Assembly: GCF_014250685.1 (NCBI RefSeq)
Contig: NZ_JACFAJ010000006.1
Coordinates: 1,200,501 to 1,264,500 of the forward strand
Source of the DNA: Cetobacterium sp. 2A
GTDB taxonomy: Bacteria; Fusobacteriota; Fusobacteriia; Fusobacteriales; Fusobacteriaceae
Direction: 5' to 3'
DNA: 64,000 nt
Shown: in pieces, positions 33,189 to 41,423 of the stretch
Layout: every line of letters starts with the position of its first letter
How positions within the stretch are numbered: the first letter of the stretch is position 1
Position numbers and translations under genes: made by a program
The notes under the pieces: model-generated
What the model saw: the letters and a program-made list of their open reading frames with translations, nothing else
Told to the model about the DNA's origin: nothing
The model's database searches: none

Positions 33189-33210
33189 GGGAGCAGATGC
33201 TCTCTTTTTT
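33189..33210 (+). terminator. Rho-independent terminator
   Basis: GGGAGC, loop AGAT, GCTCTC (one G:U pair), then TTTTTT; closes the 93-aa gene. Confidence 0.75.
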
Positions 33211-33231
33211 ATTTATTTTAATAATTTTTAA

Positions 33232-33260
33232 TTGAGAAATTTAAGGTTATGAGATATACT
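33232..33260 (+). promoter_or_regulatory. Promoter for the SIR2-like gene
   Basis: TTGAGA (33232-33237), 17-base spacer, TATACT (33255-33260), 41 bases before the start codon. Confidence 0.6.
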
Positions 33261-33301
33261 TATAATTGATAAAATGTATTTATAGGAAGTGAGGGATAAC
33301 C

Positions 33302-34918
33302 ATGAGTTTTTTTCATAAAATAAAAGAGGAAGAAAAAATTAATCTTTTTTTGGGAGATTTCATAGGTGGGATAACTGGGTATCCTACTAGAACAGAATTA
33401 TCTAAAATTTTAACTAAAGAGATGAAGGATAATGTCAAAAGTTATGTAAAAAAAACTAATTCTCTTTTTCATGTATCACAGATATACTTAGATGGAGTTG
33501 TTGGAAGTAAAGCTACACTATCAGGAAAGTTAAAAAGTTTTTTTGAGTATAAAAAAACTAAAAACGATCTTTATAGTGTTATTTTAGATTCGAATATAGT
33601 AGACACAATAATTACAACTAATTTTGATACATCGCTAGAAGATTTTTATTCGGATAGAATTACAAAGTTTAATCCATATTTTGAAATAGAAAAAAATGAG
33701 ACTGATGAAAAAATGGCTTATTATAAACTATTTGGAGATTTTGATAATCTTGATAAGGTATGTGTATCGAAACAAGATTTTAGAAAGCTGAAAGTCTTGC
33801 CATTTTACGCAGAGTATTGGAAAGCTATTGAAAATCAAATGAGAAAAAATAGTACAGTATTTTTAGGGGTAGATTTAGATGACCCAGATTTTATAGAGGT
33901 TCTTTCTGTAATGTGTAATAAAGAAAATTTAAATAATTTATATATGGTAACATCATCTTCTGTTGTAAGTCCTACAGTGATAGAGACATTGAATAATTTT
34001 AAAATTAAATTATTAACTTACAATGAAACAGAGTTTCTAAAAGGTATGAAAGCAATGTTTGAGAACCAACAGGATGAGACTAAACAAAGCGAAGTAGTTT
34101 TAAAAAAAAAAGCTCTCTCGGTAACTTCTGACGTTGACAATAAATTCAACGGGAAAGTAGAAACAGCCTTAGAAGTAAAATATTCATCATTAAAATTAGA
34201 TAAAATTCTAATAAAATATTCAAATATTTTTAGCGGAATAAATTTTGAAGATGTAACTACACTAGGGGTTACCGATATAGAATATAAAAATATTAGAATA
34301 AAAGGTTGCTATTTAAAAGTTTTAACTAGTAATTCTATGAAGATTCTAGAGATTAAGAGTAGAGAGTTTAAAATTGGTATTCAAGTGGAACATTCACCAG
34401 GAGGAGGGATTTCTCCAGTTGGTTCAGGTTTATATTATGAAATTTTTGAAAATCTTAACAATACAAGATTACTTTGGGTGATAAATTTATTTATAGATAT
34501 ATTTAGTGGAATAGAATTAACATTTAAAAGTAAAAAAATAAAAGGTTCGGTTAAAACAGAGAATAGGATTGAACTTTTAAAGTTTAAAACAATTTTAGAA
34601 ACAGTTGAAAAATTGATAGGTGATTATCCTAAAGAAAAAATATCTGAATTGAAAAATAATTTTTATACTTTTCAACTTTTTGAATATTTTAAAAAGAATG
34701 AAAGTATAGAAACTTGGATGAATTTAGATTTAGAAAATCAATTTGAAATTAATCCAGGAGATGTATTGGATTTCCGTAGAAGTTATAAGGTGGATATAGA
34801 TAATTCTACTTATAATTTTGTAGAAAAAATCCAGTTACTTGATTCAATCACAGAAAATGAAATTAAAGGGAATAGAATTAAGGCTTATAGAAAGCTTTGT
34901 AAAATTACCTTTGAATAA
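33302..34918 (+). CDS. SIR2-like domain protein with uncharacterised C-terminal domain
   Basis: 538 residues. Residues about 10-250 follow the SIR2_2-like pattern: a Rossmann opening INLFLGDFIGG (where GAGAS is usual), IITTNFD (Asn107), YKLFGDFDN (142-146), VSKQDF and VFLGVDLDDPDF (187-197). The NAD-binding glycine motif is eroded, and the catalytic His of KLHG is replaced by Phe144, so NAD hydrolysis is doubtful. Residues about 260-538 match nothing I know; they contain a Gly-rich turn (SPGGGISPVGSG) and a FEINPGDVLDFRR segment. The RelA/SpoT gene follows after 21 bases, giving a probable two-gene operon. Confidence 0.65.
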   Translation: MSFFHKIKEEEKINLFLGDFIGGITGYPTRTELSKILTKEMKDNVKSYVKKTNSLFHVSQIYLDGVVGSKATLSGKLKSFFEYKKTKNDLYSVILDSNIVDTIITTNFDTSLEDFYSDRITKFNPYFEIEKNETDEKMAYYKLFGDFDNLDKVCVSKQDFRKLKVLPFYAEYWKAIENQMRKNSTVFLGVDLDDPDFIEVLSVMCNKENLNNLYMVTSSSVVSPTVIETLNNFKIKLLTYNETEFLKGMKAMFENQQDETKQSEVVLKKKALSVTSDVDNKFNGKVETALEVKYSSLKLDKILIKYSNIFSGINFEDVTTLGVTDIEYKNIRIKGCYLKVLTSNSMKILEIKSREFKIGIQVEHSPGGGISPVGSGLYYEIFENLNNTRLLWVINLFIDIFSGIELTFKSKKIKGSVKTENRIELLKFKTILETVEKLIGDYPKEKISELKNNFYTFQLFEYFKKNESIETWMNLDLENQFEINPGDVLDFRRSYKVDIDNSTYNFVEKIQLLDSITENEIKGNRIKAYRKLCKITFE

Positions 34919-34939
34919 AGATAAATAACGAGGTGGAAA

Positions 34940-35725
34940 ATGCTTATTAAAAAGTTGAACAAAGAAAAATTCTTTGAAGAATTTTCTATAACAGAGGAGT
35001 ATTTTCAATCTACAGGATTAGATTGGAATGAGTTAGAAAAAATATATCAAGATTACTTAACTTTAGTACCATACTTGGAAAAAGAAGCAGAGCATATATT
35101 GTCAAAACTCATTGATGCTGGTGGAGTTCATTCTATAAGAAGAAGAGTAAAAAAGCCAGAACATCTAATTGAAAAAATAGTTAGAAAAGGAACAAAATAC
35201 GTTGATAGAAATATTAATGTAGATAACTATAAAGAGATTATAACAGATTTGATAGGGATAAGAGTACTACATCTATTTAAGGATGATTGGAAGAATATTC
35301 ATGAAGAAATAACAAGGCTTTGGGATACTAAAGAAGTTCCTCAAATTAATATAAGAAGGGGAGATTATAATTTAGAAAAACTCAGAGATAGTATAGCAGA
35401 CTTGAACTGTGATATTATAGTTAGAGACCACGGATATAGATCAATTCATTATTTGATTGGTGTACCAGTTACTAAGTCTGATCAAGTTTTAGTAGAGATA
35501 CAGGTTAGAACGGTTTTTGAGGAGGCCTGGAGTGAAATAGATCATCTCATGAGGTATCCTTATGACATTGATAACCCAGTAATTACAGAATATTTAGCTA
35601 TTTTCAATAGAATTGTTGGAAGTGCAGATGAGATGGGAATGTTTATAAAGAAAATGAAAAAAGAGTTTTCAAATGAAAAAGAATCGGATTTTAGTTCAAG
35701 AGAACTAGATATGAAATTTAGATAA
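34940..35725 (+). CDS. Single-domain RelA/SpoT-type (p)ppGpp synthetase
   Basis: 261 residues with one RelA/SpoT synthetase domain and no HD hydrolase, TGS or ACT domain. Key stretches: GVHSIRRRVKKPEHLIEKI (62-80, ATP-binding basic residues), ITDLIGIRVL (Arg108), HGYRSIHYLIG (164-174) and VEIQVRT (Glu186), followed by EEAWSEIDHLMRYP. These residues match active alarmone synthetases, and related toxic synthetases make (p)ppApp or modify tRNA. The GAGGTGG RBS precedes the ATG. Cotranscribed with the SIR2-like gene; the pairing may mean regulation of synthetase activity. Confidence 0.85.
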   Translation: MLIKKLNKEKFFEEFSITEEYFQSTGLDWNELEKIYQDYLTLVPYLEKEAEHILSKLIDAGGVHSIRRRVKKPEHLIEKIVRKGTKYVDRNINVDNYKEIITDLIGIRVLHLFKDDWKNIHEEITRLWDTKEVPQINIRRGDYNLEKLRDSIADLNCDIIVRDHGYRSIHYLIGVPVTKSDQVLVEIQVRTVFEEAWSEIDHLMRYPYDIDNPVITEYLAIFNRIVGSADEMGMFIKKMKKEFSNEKESDFSSRELDMKFR

Positions 35726-35728
35726 ATA

Positions 35729-35758
35729 AAAGGCCTGCGAAAATTCGTAGGCCTTTTT
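35729..35758 (+). terminator. Rho-independent terminator
   Basis: AAAGGCCTGCGA pairs with TCGTAGGCCTTT (one G:U), followed by T; closes the SIR2-like/alarmone synthetase operon. Confidence 0.9.
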
Positions 35759-35773
35759 ATAGTTAAACTTTAT

Positions 35774-36922
35774 TTATAAAGATTTTTTATATATTTCAAT
35801 TATTTCATCGAGTGTAGCTTGTCTGGGATTTGTCAATCCACAAACATCTTTTAAAGCATTAGTAGCTAATTCGTTAAAGTCAGATTCTTTAGCTCCTAAC
35901 TGAGCTATTCCACTTGGAATTCCAACATCTTTAGAAAGTGTTTTGATTGCTTCAACTGCAGCTTTTGCACCTTGAATATCATCCATATTAGAAACATCAA
36001 CACCCATTAATTCTGCAATTTTTTTAAGTCTACCAGCTGAAACATTTAAGTTGAACTCTTCAACATGCGGAAGTAAAATAGCGTTACAAACTCCGTGTGG
36101 AAGGTCATAGAAGCCACCTAATTGATGAGCCATAGCGTGAACATATCCAAGAGAAACATTATTAAAAGCCATTCCAGCAAGATATTCGGCATATGCCATT
36201 TTATCTCTAGCTTCTAGATCATTACCGTCGGCAACTACTTTTCTTAAATATTGAGAAATCAATGTAATAGATTTTTCAGCACAAGCATCAGTAAGTGGAT
36301 TTGCAATTGTTGATACATAGGCTTCTATAGAATGAGTTAAAGCATCCATACCGGTAGCTGCAGTTAATCCTTTTGGCATGGCAACCATAAGTTCGGGGTC
36401 ATTGACAGCAATGAGCGGAGTAACATGTTTATCAACTATTGCCATTTTTATATGTCTATCTTCATCAGTAATTATACAAAATCTAGTCATTTCTGATGCA
36501 GTTCCTGCTGTAGTATTTACAGAAAAAAGAGGCAGTTGAGGATTTTTGGATTTATCTAACCCCTCATAATCTTTTATAGTTCCACCATTTGTAGCTAAGA
36601 GTGCGATTCCTTTAGCAGCATCGTGAGGTGATCCACCACCAAATGAAATTATAAAATCACAATTATCTTTTTTTAAAATTTCAAGGCCATCGTTAACATT
36701 TTTAACAGTAGGATTTGGTTTTGTCTTGTCATAAATAAAATATTGAACATCAATAGAATCTAGAACATCAGTAAGTTTTGAAACAAGTCCGATATTAACT
36801 AAAATATGGTCTGTTACTATAAGTGCTTTTTTAAAATTTCTGTTTGAGATTTCTTTTCCTAATTCTGAAAGTGATCCAGGACCCATTAGGCTAATTTGGG
36901 GCATAAAAAAACTGTAGTTCAT
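35774..36922 (-). CDS. Iron-containing alcohol dehydrogenase
   Basis: 382 residues, group III (Fe-ADH). NAD binding: FGGGSPHDAAKG (about 95-106) and NTTAGTASEMTRF; metal-binding His residues lie in MAHQLGGFYDLPHGVCNAILLPHV. The enzyme reduces aldehydes such as acetaldehyde or butyraldehyde, or oxidises short alcohols or diols; 1,3-propanediol or butanol dehydrogenase are equally possible. Single gene behind a strong promoter, consistent with fermentative metabolism. Confidence 0.93.
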   Translation of the reverse strand: MNYSFFMPQISLMGPGSLSELGKEISNRNFKKALIVTDHILVNIGLVSKLTDVLDSIDVQYFIYDKTKPNPTVKNVNDGLEILKKDNCDFIISFGGGSPHDAAKGIALLATNGGTIKDYEGLDKSKNPQLPLFSVNTTAGTASEMTRFCIITDEDRHIKMAIVDKHVTPLIAVNDPELMVAMPKGLTAATGMDALTHSIEAYVSTIANPLTDACAEKSITLISQYLRKVVADGNDLEARDKMAYAEYLAGMAFNNVSLGYVHAMAHQLGGFYDLPHGVCNAILLPHVEEFNLNVSAGRLKKIAELMGVDVSNMDDIQGAKAAVEAIKTLSKDVGIPSGIAQLGAKESDFNELATNALKDVCGLTNPRQATLDEIIEIYKKSL

Positions 36923-36972
36923 TTTAATTCCTCCTTAGTGAAAATCTTTTCAAAGTTTTTAGTATTATTTAT

Positions 36973-37001
36973 TTTATATACCTTATTTTCAAGTATGTCA
37001 A
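36973..37001 (-). promoter_or_regulatory. Promoter for Fe-ADH
   Basis: Minus strand TTGACA (37001-36996), 17-base spacer, TATAAA (36978-36973): a near-consensus promoter. Confidence 0.75.
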
Positions 37002-37014
37002 GACAAAATAAAAA

Positions 37015-37043
37015 AAAGAGAGCCTATAAAATAAGCTCTCTTT
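37015..37043 (-). terminator. Rho-independent terminator for the porin gene
   Basis: AAAGAGAGC (37015-37023) pairs with GCTCTCTTT (37035-37043); on the minus strand a T-run follows. Confidence 0.85.
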
Positions 37044-37052
37044 GTGAATTTT

Positions 37053-38168
37053 TTAGAATAGAGTTTTGAATCCTACAGTAACTCTAGGCTGCCAAGTCCA
37101 ATCTTTTGCATCAGATTGATTTTGCTCTGTCCAGTTAACATATTTAGCATGTACCATACCATATACAGTAACGTCGTCAGTTGCTTTGTAGTCAACTTTT
37201 ACGTTAGGTTCCATATATAATTCATAAGTATTTTTGCTTGATCCACCAGTAGTGTTTTCAGTTCTGAATGAGTAAGGGTCATATCCACCCTCGAAGTTAG
37301 CAGATACTTTCCATTGATCCATAGTATATAGAGTATGTGACCAGTATAGGTATGCCTCTACATCTAAAGCCCATAAGTTATCAGTCGTTTCATTTGAGTT
37401 ATAAAGCTTTTTCTCTTGTCCATATGCTTGATAGTATCCATAAAGATTGAATTCAAATGAGAATCCTAAAGGCATTTCATATGTACTGTATAGATTTGCT
37501 CCCATTCTATTATAGTAGTTAGAGTCGTTAGTAGACCATCCATATCTATATGCTGGAGCTATAATAAACATATTATTTTCAAACCAATCAGGTGTCCATT
37601 CTGACACATAATCTTTGAACTCAAATCTTGCTGTATATTCAGCATATTGAGAGTCTTTTGCTCTAAGTATGTTAGCATTATTTCCATCGTCAAGAATAAA
37701 TTGCTCCATTCCATTAGAACCAGTATAAGTTCTATACTCAAGTCTATGAGTTAAGTCAACTTTAGAATCTCCTAAGTATCCAGTATTATAGTAATATCTG
37801 AATCTCATGTCACTGAAGTCCCCATGATCAGCAATTCTTCTTTCGTTAGGATGATATTTATTTTCAGCAGCTTGGAAAGCTCTGTACTCTCTAATTCTCC
37901 ATTCTAACTTTTGGTTTTCTGTAAATTTCAAATTACCTTGGAATTGTGCTCTTCCATAATCAGCAGAATCATGTTCATCTTCCCCATAATAAGTGTATGA
38001 TAAATCTGCATTTCCACTAGGTTTAAATTTTTGAACGATTTCTTCTACAACTATTGCTTCTACAATAATTTCTTTAGAATTTTCAATAGGTGCTGTAACG
38101 ATTTCTTTAGCTTGTGCCATTGCAGCTACTGCTAAAAATGAAGACAGTAATAAAAACGTTTTTTTCAT
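37053..38168 (-). CDS. Outer-membrane beta-barrel protein (porin-like)
   Basis: 371 residues. A signal peptide (cleavage probably after AMAQA, residue 20) is followed by a short linker and many alternating, Tyr/Trp-rich beta strands. The chain ends VTVGFKTLF, with the terminal Phe that the BAM machinery recognises. It is most likely a fusobacterial porin or a related outer-membrane channel; a substrate-specific barrel cannot be excluded. It is divergent from the two-component genes at 38345, and a repeated 30-bp motif overlaps its putative -35 region, so control by that system is likely. Confidence 0.8.
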   Translation of the reverse strand: MKKTFLLLSSFLAVAAMAQAKEIVTAPIENSKEIIVEAIVVEEIVQKFKPSGNADLSYTYYGEDEHDSADYGRAQFQGNLKFTENQKLEWRIREYRAFQAAENKYHPNERRIADHGDFSDMRFRYYYNTGYLGDSKVDLTHRLEYRTYTGSNGMEQFILDDGNNANILRAKDSQYAEYTARFEFKDYVSEWTPDWFENNMFIIAPAYRYGWSTNDSNYYNRMGANLYSTYEMPLGFSFEFNLYGYYQAYGQEKKLYNSNETTDNLWALDVEAYLYWSHTLYTMDQWKVSANFEGGYDPYSFRTENTTGGSSKNTYELYMEPNVKVDYKATDDVTVYGMVHAKYVNWTEQNQSDAKDWTWQPRVTVGFKTLF

Positions 38169-38225
38169 AAAAATCCCCCTTGAATTTTAGAAAACCCGAT
38201 TAATCAGGTATGGAGATATTTTAAT

Positions 38226-38254
38226 ATATTAAACTATTCTTTTATGTGATGAAA
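38226..38254 (-). promoter_or_regulatory. Putative promoter of the porin gene
   Basis: Minus strand TTTCAT (38254-38249), 17-base spacer, TAATAT (38231-38226). The -35 is poor and lies within the conserved 30-bp motif, as expected for a regulator-dependent promoter. Confidence 0.4.
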
Positions 38255-38275
38255 TTATGAAAAAATGTTCACATT
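38246..38275. promoter_or_regulatory. Conserved 30-bp motif, copy 1 (candidate response-regulator site)
   Basis: It begins GTGATGAAATTATGAAA and ends TTCACATT. It matches 25 of 30 positions with the copy at 40337-40366. It lies 17 bases upstream of the -35 box of the two-component operon and over the porin -35, a fitting place for an operator serving both directions. Confidence 0.5.
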
Positions 38276-38292
38276 GTAAACTACATTTATAT

Positions 38293-38321
38293 TTGACATT
38301 TTCTAAGTTTTAAAGTAATCT
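38293..38321 (+). promoter_or_regulatory. Promoter of the two-component operon
   Basis: TTGACA (38293-38298), 17-base spacer, TAATCT (38316-38321). Confidence 0.7.
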
Positions 38322-38344
38322 TTGGATGAAAGGTAGGGGGAAGT

Positions 38345-39001
38345 ATGAAAAAAATTTTACTTGTAGAAGATGAAAAAGATTTAAGAAATATGATAAAGAA
38401 ATATTTAATAAAGCAAGATTTTTTAGTTTTAGAAGCAGATAATGGAGAAAAGGCTTTAGAGCTATTTTATAAAGAGAATTTTGATTTAGTACTATTGGAT
38501 GTTATGTTACCCAAAAGAGATGGGTGGAGTATATGTCGAGAGATAAAGAAGTATACGAATATTCCAGTTATAATAATGACATCTCATTCAGAAGAGGATG
38601 ATGAGGTATTCGGATTTGAAGTTGGAGCCGATGACTTTGTTAGAAAACCATTTAGTTTAAAGGTTTTGGTAGCAAGAATGAATAAACTCTTAAAGCCATC
38701 TGCACAAAGCACAAAAATAAAAGTAGGAGAATTGACAATAGATGAAGTAGCTCACACTGTAGAAATAAGTGGATCGATGGTCAATTTAACTCCAAAAGAG
38801 TATGAGTTTTTAAATTTCCTTACTAAAAATAAAGAAAAAGTAATATCTAGGGAAAGGATGTTAAACGAGGTTTGGGGGTTTGATTTTTTTGGTGACACTA
38901 GAACAATAGATACTCATATTAAGTCATTAAGAAAAAAAATAAATAAGGACTGTATTGAAACAGTTAGAGGAATTGGTTACAGATTTAAGGTGAAATTTTA
39001 A
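38345..39001 (+). CDS. OmpR-family response regulator
   Basis: 218 residues. The receiver domain is canonical: acidic pair Glu8-Asp9 in LLVEDEKD, phospho-acceptor Asp52 in LLDVMLPKRDG, Thr79 and Lys101 in VRKPFS. The winged-helix output domain (about 122-218) ends with IDTHIKSLRKKIN and TVRGIGYRFKV. It overlaps the histidine kinase start by 1 base, so the two are translationally coupled. Position and a shared motif suggest that it controls the divergent outer-membrane porin gene and its own operon. Confidence 0.93.
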   Translation: MKKILLVEDEKDLRNMIKKYLIKQDFLVLEADNGEKALELFYKENFDLVLLDVMLPKRDGWSICREIKKYTNIPVIIMTSHSEEDDEVFGFEVGADDFVRKPFSLKVLVARMNKLLKPSAQSTKIKVGELTIDEVAHTVEISGSMVNLTPKEYEFLNFLTKNKEKVISRERMLNEVWGFDFFGDTRTIDTHIKSLRKKINKDCIETVRGIGYRFKVKF

Positions 39002-40194
39002 TGTTTTTAATTTTTAGAAAATTGTTTGCAATATTTTTTTTTATTTCAATTTTTGCTTTAACTTCTTTTCATATTTTAAATCGAGCACTTTTTAGAACTA
39101 ATGTATTTAATATCAATGAAAAACAATTTTTTTATTTAAAAAAAATTAAAATTTTAGATGAATATGATTCTCCTAAAACAATAGATAATTTAGGAATGAT
39201 ATTTAAAAATATTGATGTTTCAGATCTTCAAGGAGAAGGAAAACTCATCTTTCTTAAACTGTTAGAAAAAACATTTAAAGAAGAAAAAATAGAAAATATA
39301 CCTTTACGAGTTCCTAGTTATAAAATTATAAGATTTTATGATGGAACAAATATGTTAAATATTTCTATAAGACTTTCGGAGGATAGTTTTCTTGTAGCGA
39401 TGATGACTCTATCATCGTTGCATGGATACTTTATTTTAAAAAAATATTTATTTTTAACTTCAATTATATTCACGGTCTCTATATGTATTGTTTTAGCGTT
39501 TATATTCTCTAAAAAAATATTATTTAAAAATGGTTTGAAAAATAGTTTGAAAGAAGCTTTTATGGTTGGAATTGCTCATGATTTGAAAACACCTGTTGCG
39601 GTAATATCTGGATATGTTGAATCCATAAAGGATGGAATAGTAGAAAAAGAAGAAGAGATAGAATATTATAAAATTATAGAAAATCAAATTTCAAATCTTG
39701 ATAGAATGATAAGTGAATTACTGTTTTATTTTAAAATAGAGTCAGAATCTATAAAAATAGAAAAAGAAAATTTATATTTTAAAGAATTTTTAGAAAAAAC
39801 AATTGATAGATTTTCATTAGATATTAAGCAGGTGAACTGGAAATTTTTTGTCGATGATGGAGTTATTTACTCAAATAAAAAGATATTGTCAGTTTTAATT
39901 TCTAATTTGCTTACAAATGCTTTTGATTACTGCGATAAAAGAAAAGAAATTTCTATATGTTTTGAAAATAATATTTTAAAAATTTCGAATAGTTTTGAAT
40001 ATGTTTCTGAAAATGAAATTAAAAAATGGATATCTTCGAAAGATAAAATAGATATAAAGAAAGCTAGAAAATATGGTGGATCAGGAATAGGTCTAGGAAT
40101 AGTTTATAGATGTTTAGAATTATTAAAATTAAAATCTAAGATGTACTATTGCCCTAACAAGAAACATATAGTTTTTGAAATTATTTTTAAATAA
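39001..40194 (+). CDS. Membrane sensor histidine kinase
   Basis: 397 residues. Two membrane helices (about 8-28 and 149-170) enclose a periplasmic sensor segment of about 120 residues. The H-box is IAHDLKTPV (His193), the N-box SNLLTNAFDYC, and the G2 box GGSGIGLGIV. The usual DxGxG G1 box is not recognisable (ISNSFEYVSENEIKKW stands there), as in some VanS-like kinases where the region is relaxed. No HAMP domain is obvious. It should phosphorylate the overlapping OmpR-type regulator. The signal is unknown, perhaps envelope state. Confidence 0.9.
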   Translation: MFLIFRKLFAIFFFISIFALTSFHILNRALFRTNVFNINEKQFFYLKKIKILDEYDSPKTIDNLGMIFKNIDVSDLQGEGKLIFLKLLEKTFKEEKIENIPLRVPSYKIIRFYDGTNMLNISIRLSEDSFLVAMMTLSSLHGYFILKKYLFLTSIIFTVSICIVLAFIFSKKILFKNGLKNSLKEAFMVGIAHDLKTPVAVISGYVESIKDGIVEKEEEIEYYKIIENQISNLDRMISELLFYFKIESESIKIEKENLYFKEFLEKTIDRFSLDIKQVNWKFFVDDGVIYSNKKILSVLISNLLTNAFDYCDKRKEISICFENNILKISNSFEYVSENEIKKWISSKDKIDIKKARKYGGSGIGLGIVYRCLELLKLKSKMYYCPNKKHIVFEIIFK

Positions 40195-40202
40195 AATTTC
40201 CC

Positions 40203-40286
40203 AAAAAATTTATAAGTCCGCTTTCAAGATACATTCTCTTTATTCTTTGGGAGAAATCTGGAGAAAATTGAATTTGTCAGCGGACT
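40203..40286. ncRNA. Structured intergenic element; possible small RNA or long terminator
   Basis: AGTCCGCT (40215-40222) pairs with AGCGGACT (40279-40286) across 56 bases. Inside, TTCAA (40223-40227) pairs with TTGAA (40268-40272) and TTCTC (40234-40238) with GAGAA (40251-40255), giving a bulged, nested stem. On the minus strand TTTCTCC occurs twice (40266-40260 and 40256-40250), complementary to ribosome binding sites, and six T follow the outer stem after six bases. It lies between the converging histidine kinase and nrdB genes. A simple convergent terminator is the main alternative. Confidence 0.35.
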
Positions 40287-40320
40287 ATAGCACTTTTAAC
40301 TACATAATCATTGTAATATA

Positions 40321-40366
40321 TTTCATAATTTTTTTAGTGATGGAATTATGAAAGTTTTTTCACATT
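40321..40366. promoter_or_regulatory. Conserved 30-bp motif, copy 2, with inverted repeat
   Basis: Bases 40337-40366 repeat the motif seen at 38246-38275 (25 of 30 identical; starts GTGATGGAATTATGAAA, ends TTCACATT). In addition TTTCATAATT (40321-40330) and AATTATGAAA (40344-40353) form a perfect 10-bp inverted repeat. No protein gene starts next to it; on the minus strand it is upstream of the structured element at 40203-40286. Confidence 0.45.
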
Positions 40367-40376
40367 TTTTATTGGT

Positions 40377-41423
40377 CTATATTTCGTCCCATCCTTCTAT
40401 AGAAGAGCTCATATTATAGCTAGTTACAGTTCCTTCGAAGAAGTTCGATTTAACGCTTCCTTCTCCTTCAGTATCTGCAAAACGCTCAAGATGTTTATAG
40501 GGATTACTATTAAAATTAGGATAGATAGGAGATATTCCAATACTTTTTAATCTTTCATTTGCTAACCATTTAGTGTATGCTTCTGTTGTTTCTAAAGTTA
40601 TTCCTAATATTTTACTTCCAATTATATGTTGAGTCCATAAAATTTCCTGTTCCACAGCAATTTTAAACATTTCTATAATCTCAGAATCGTTAAAGAAATC
40701 TGGATTTTCTTGTCTAATCTCTTTTATAATTTGCTGGAATATAACAACGTGGGAAAGTTCATCTCTATTTATAAGTTTTATAATATCAGATGTACCCATC
40801 ATTTTATTTCTACTAGCTAAAAGATAAAAGAAATTAAATCCGTTGTAAAAATAGATAGCTTCTAAAAGATAATCAGCAATTAAAACCTTAGAAAAATTGG
40901 AATCATTGGGATTTTCAATAAAAGTCTGATAAATTTCTGCTATGTAACTATTTCTTTCAAATAAAATCGAATCTTCTCTCCATTTATCATAAACTGAGTT
41001 TCTAACTTCTTTTGGAAGAATAGACTCTATTATATACTGGTAGGATTGAGAGTGTACAGCTTCTTGAAAAGTTTGTACAGATAAAACTAAATTAATTTCA
41101 GGTGCTGTGATATAATTAGAAACATTTGAAATATTGTTAGTTTGAATACTATCTAAAAATATTAAAAATGATAAAATACCTTCATATGCCAAATTTTCTT
41201 CTGGAGTTAAATTATAGTAGTCATTTTTATCTTGAGTTAAATCTATTTTTTCTGGAATCCAGAAATTTCCCATCATAGTCCTGTATAATTGGTTAGCCCA
41301 TTGATATTTAACATTATTTAAATTGAAAATATTTGTGCTATTTCCCTTTATAATTTTTCTTGATTCTAAGGAATCAATTCCATCTGGATTAAAAAGTTTT
41401 TTTCTATCCACTACAGCTTTCAC
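40377..41423 (-). CDS. nrdB: Class I ribonucleotide reductase, beta subunit
   Basis: 348 residues. The diiron/dimanganese ligands and radical site are all visible: Asp91, Glu121 and His124 (EAVH), Tyr128 four residues after that His (the radical tyrosine position), Glu188, Glu222 and His225 (DELSH). The protein generates the tyrosyl radical used by NrdA. The start overlaps the nrdA 3' end by 20 bases. Presence of Tyr128 means a standard radical-bearing R2, not a Tyr-less class Ic type. Oxygen or superoxide dependence in an anaerobe suggests use during oxygen exposure. Confidence 0.93.
   Translation of the reverse strand: MKAVVDRKKLFNPDGIDSLESRKIIKGNSTNIFNLNNVKYQWANQLYRTMMGNFWIPEKIDLTQDKNDYYNLTPEENLAYEGILSFLIFLDSIQTNNISNVSNYITAPEINLVLSVQTFQEAVHSQSYQYIIESILPKEVRNSVYDKWREDSILFERNSYIAEIYQTFIENPNDSNFSKVLIADYLLEAIYFYNGFNFFYLLASRNKMMGTSDIIKLINRDELSHVVIFQQIIKEIRQENPDFFNDSEIIEMFKIAVEQEILWTQHIIGSKILGITLETTEAYTKWLANERLKSIGISPIYPNFNSNPYKHLERFADTEGEGSVKSNFFEGTVTSYNMSSSIEGWDEI

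Noticed and set aside
33302-35725. Declaring the SIR2-like/alarmone synthetase pair a defence system
   Set aside because: No defence-island neighbours are visible, and the SIR2 catalytic histidine is missing; it is kept only as a hypothesis.
40215-40286. CRISPR-like repeat or mobile inverted-repeat element
   Set aside because: There is a single pair of 8-base arms and no repeated units or target-site duplication; the structure fits RNA folding better.
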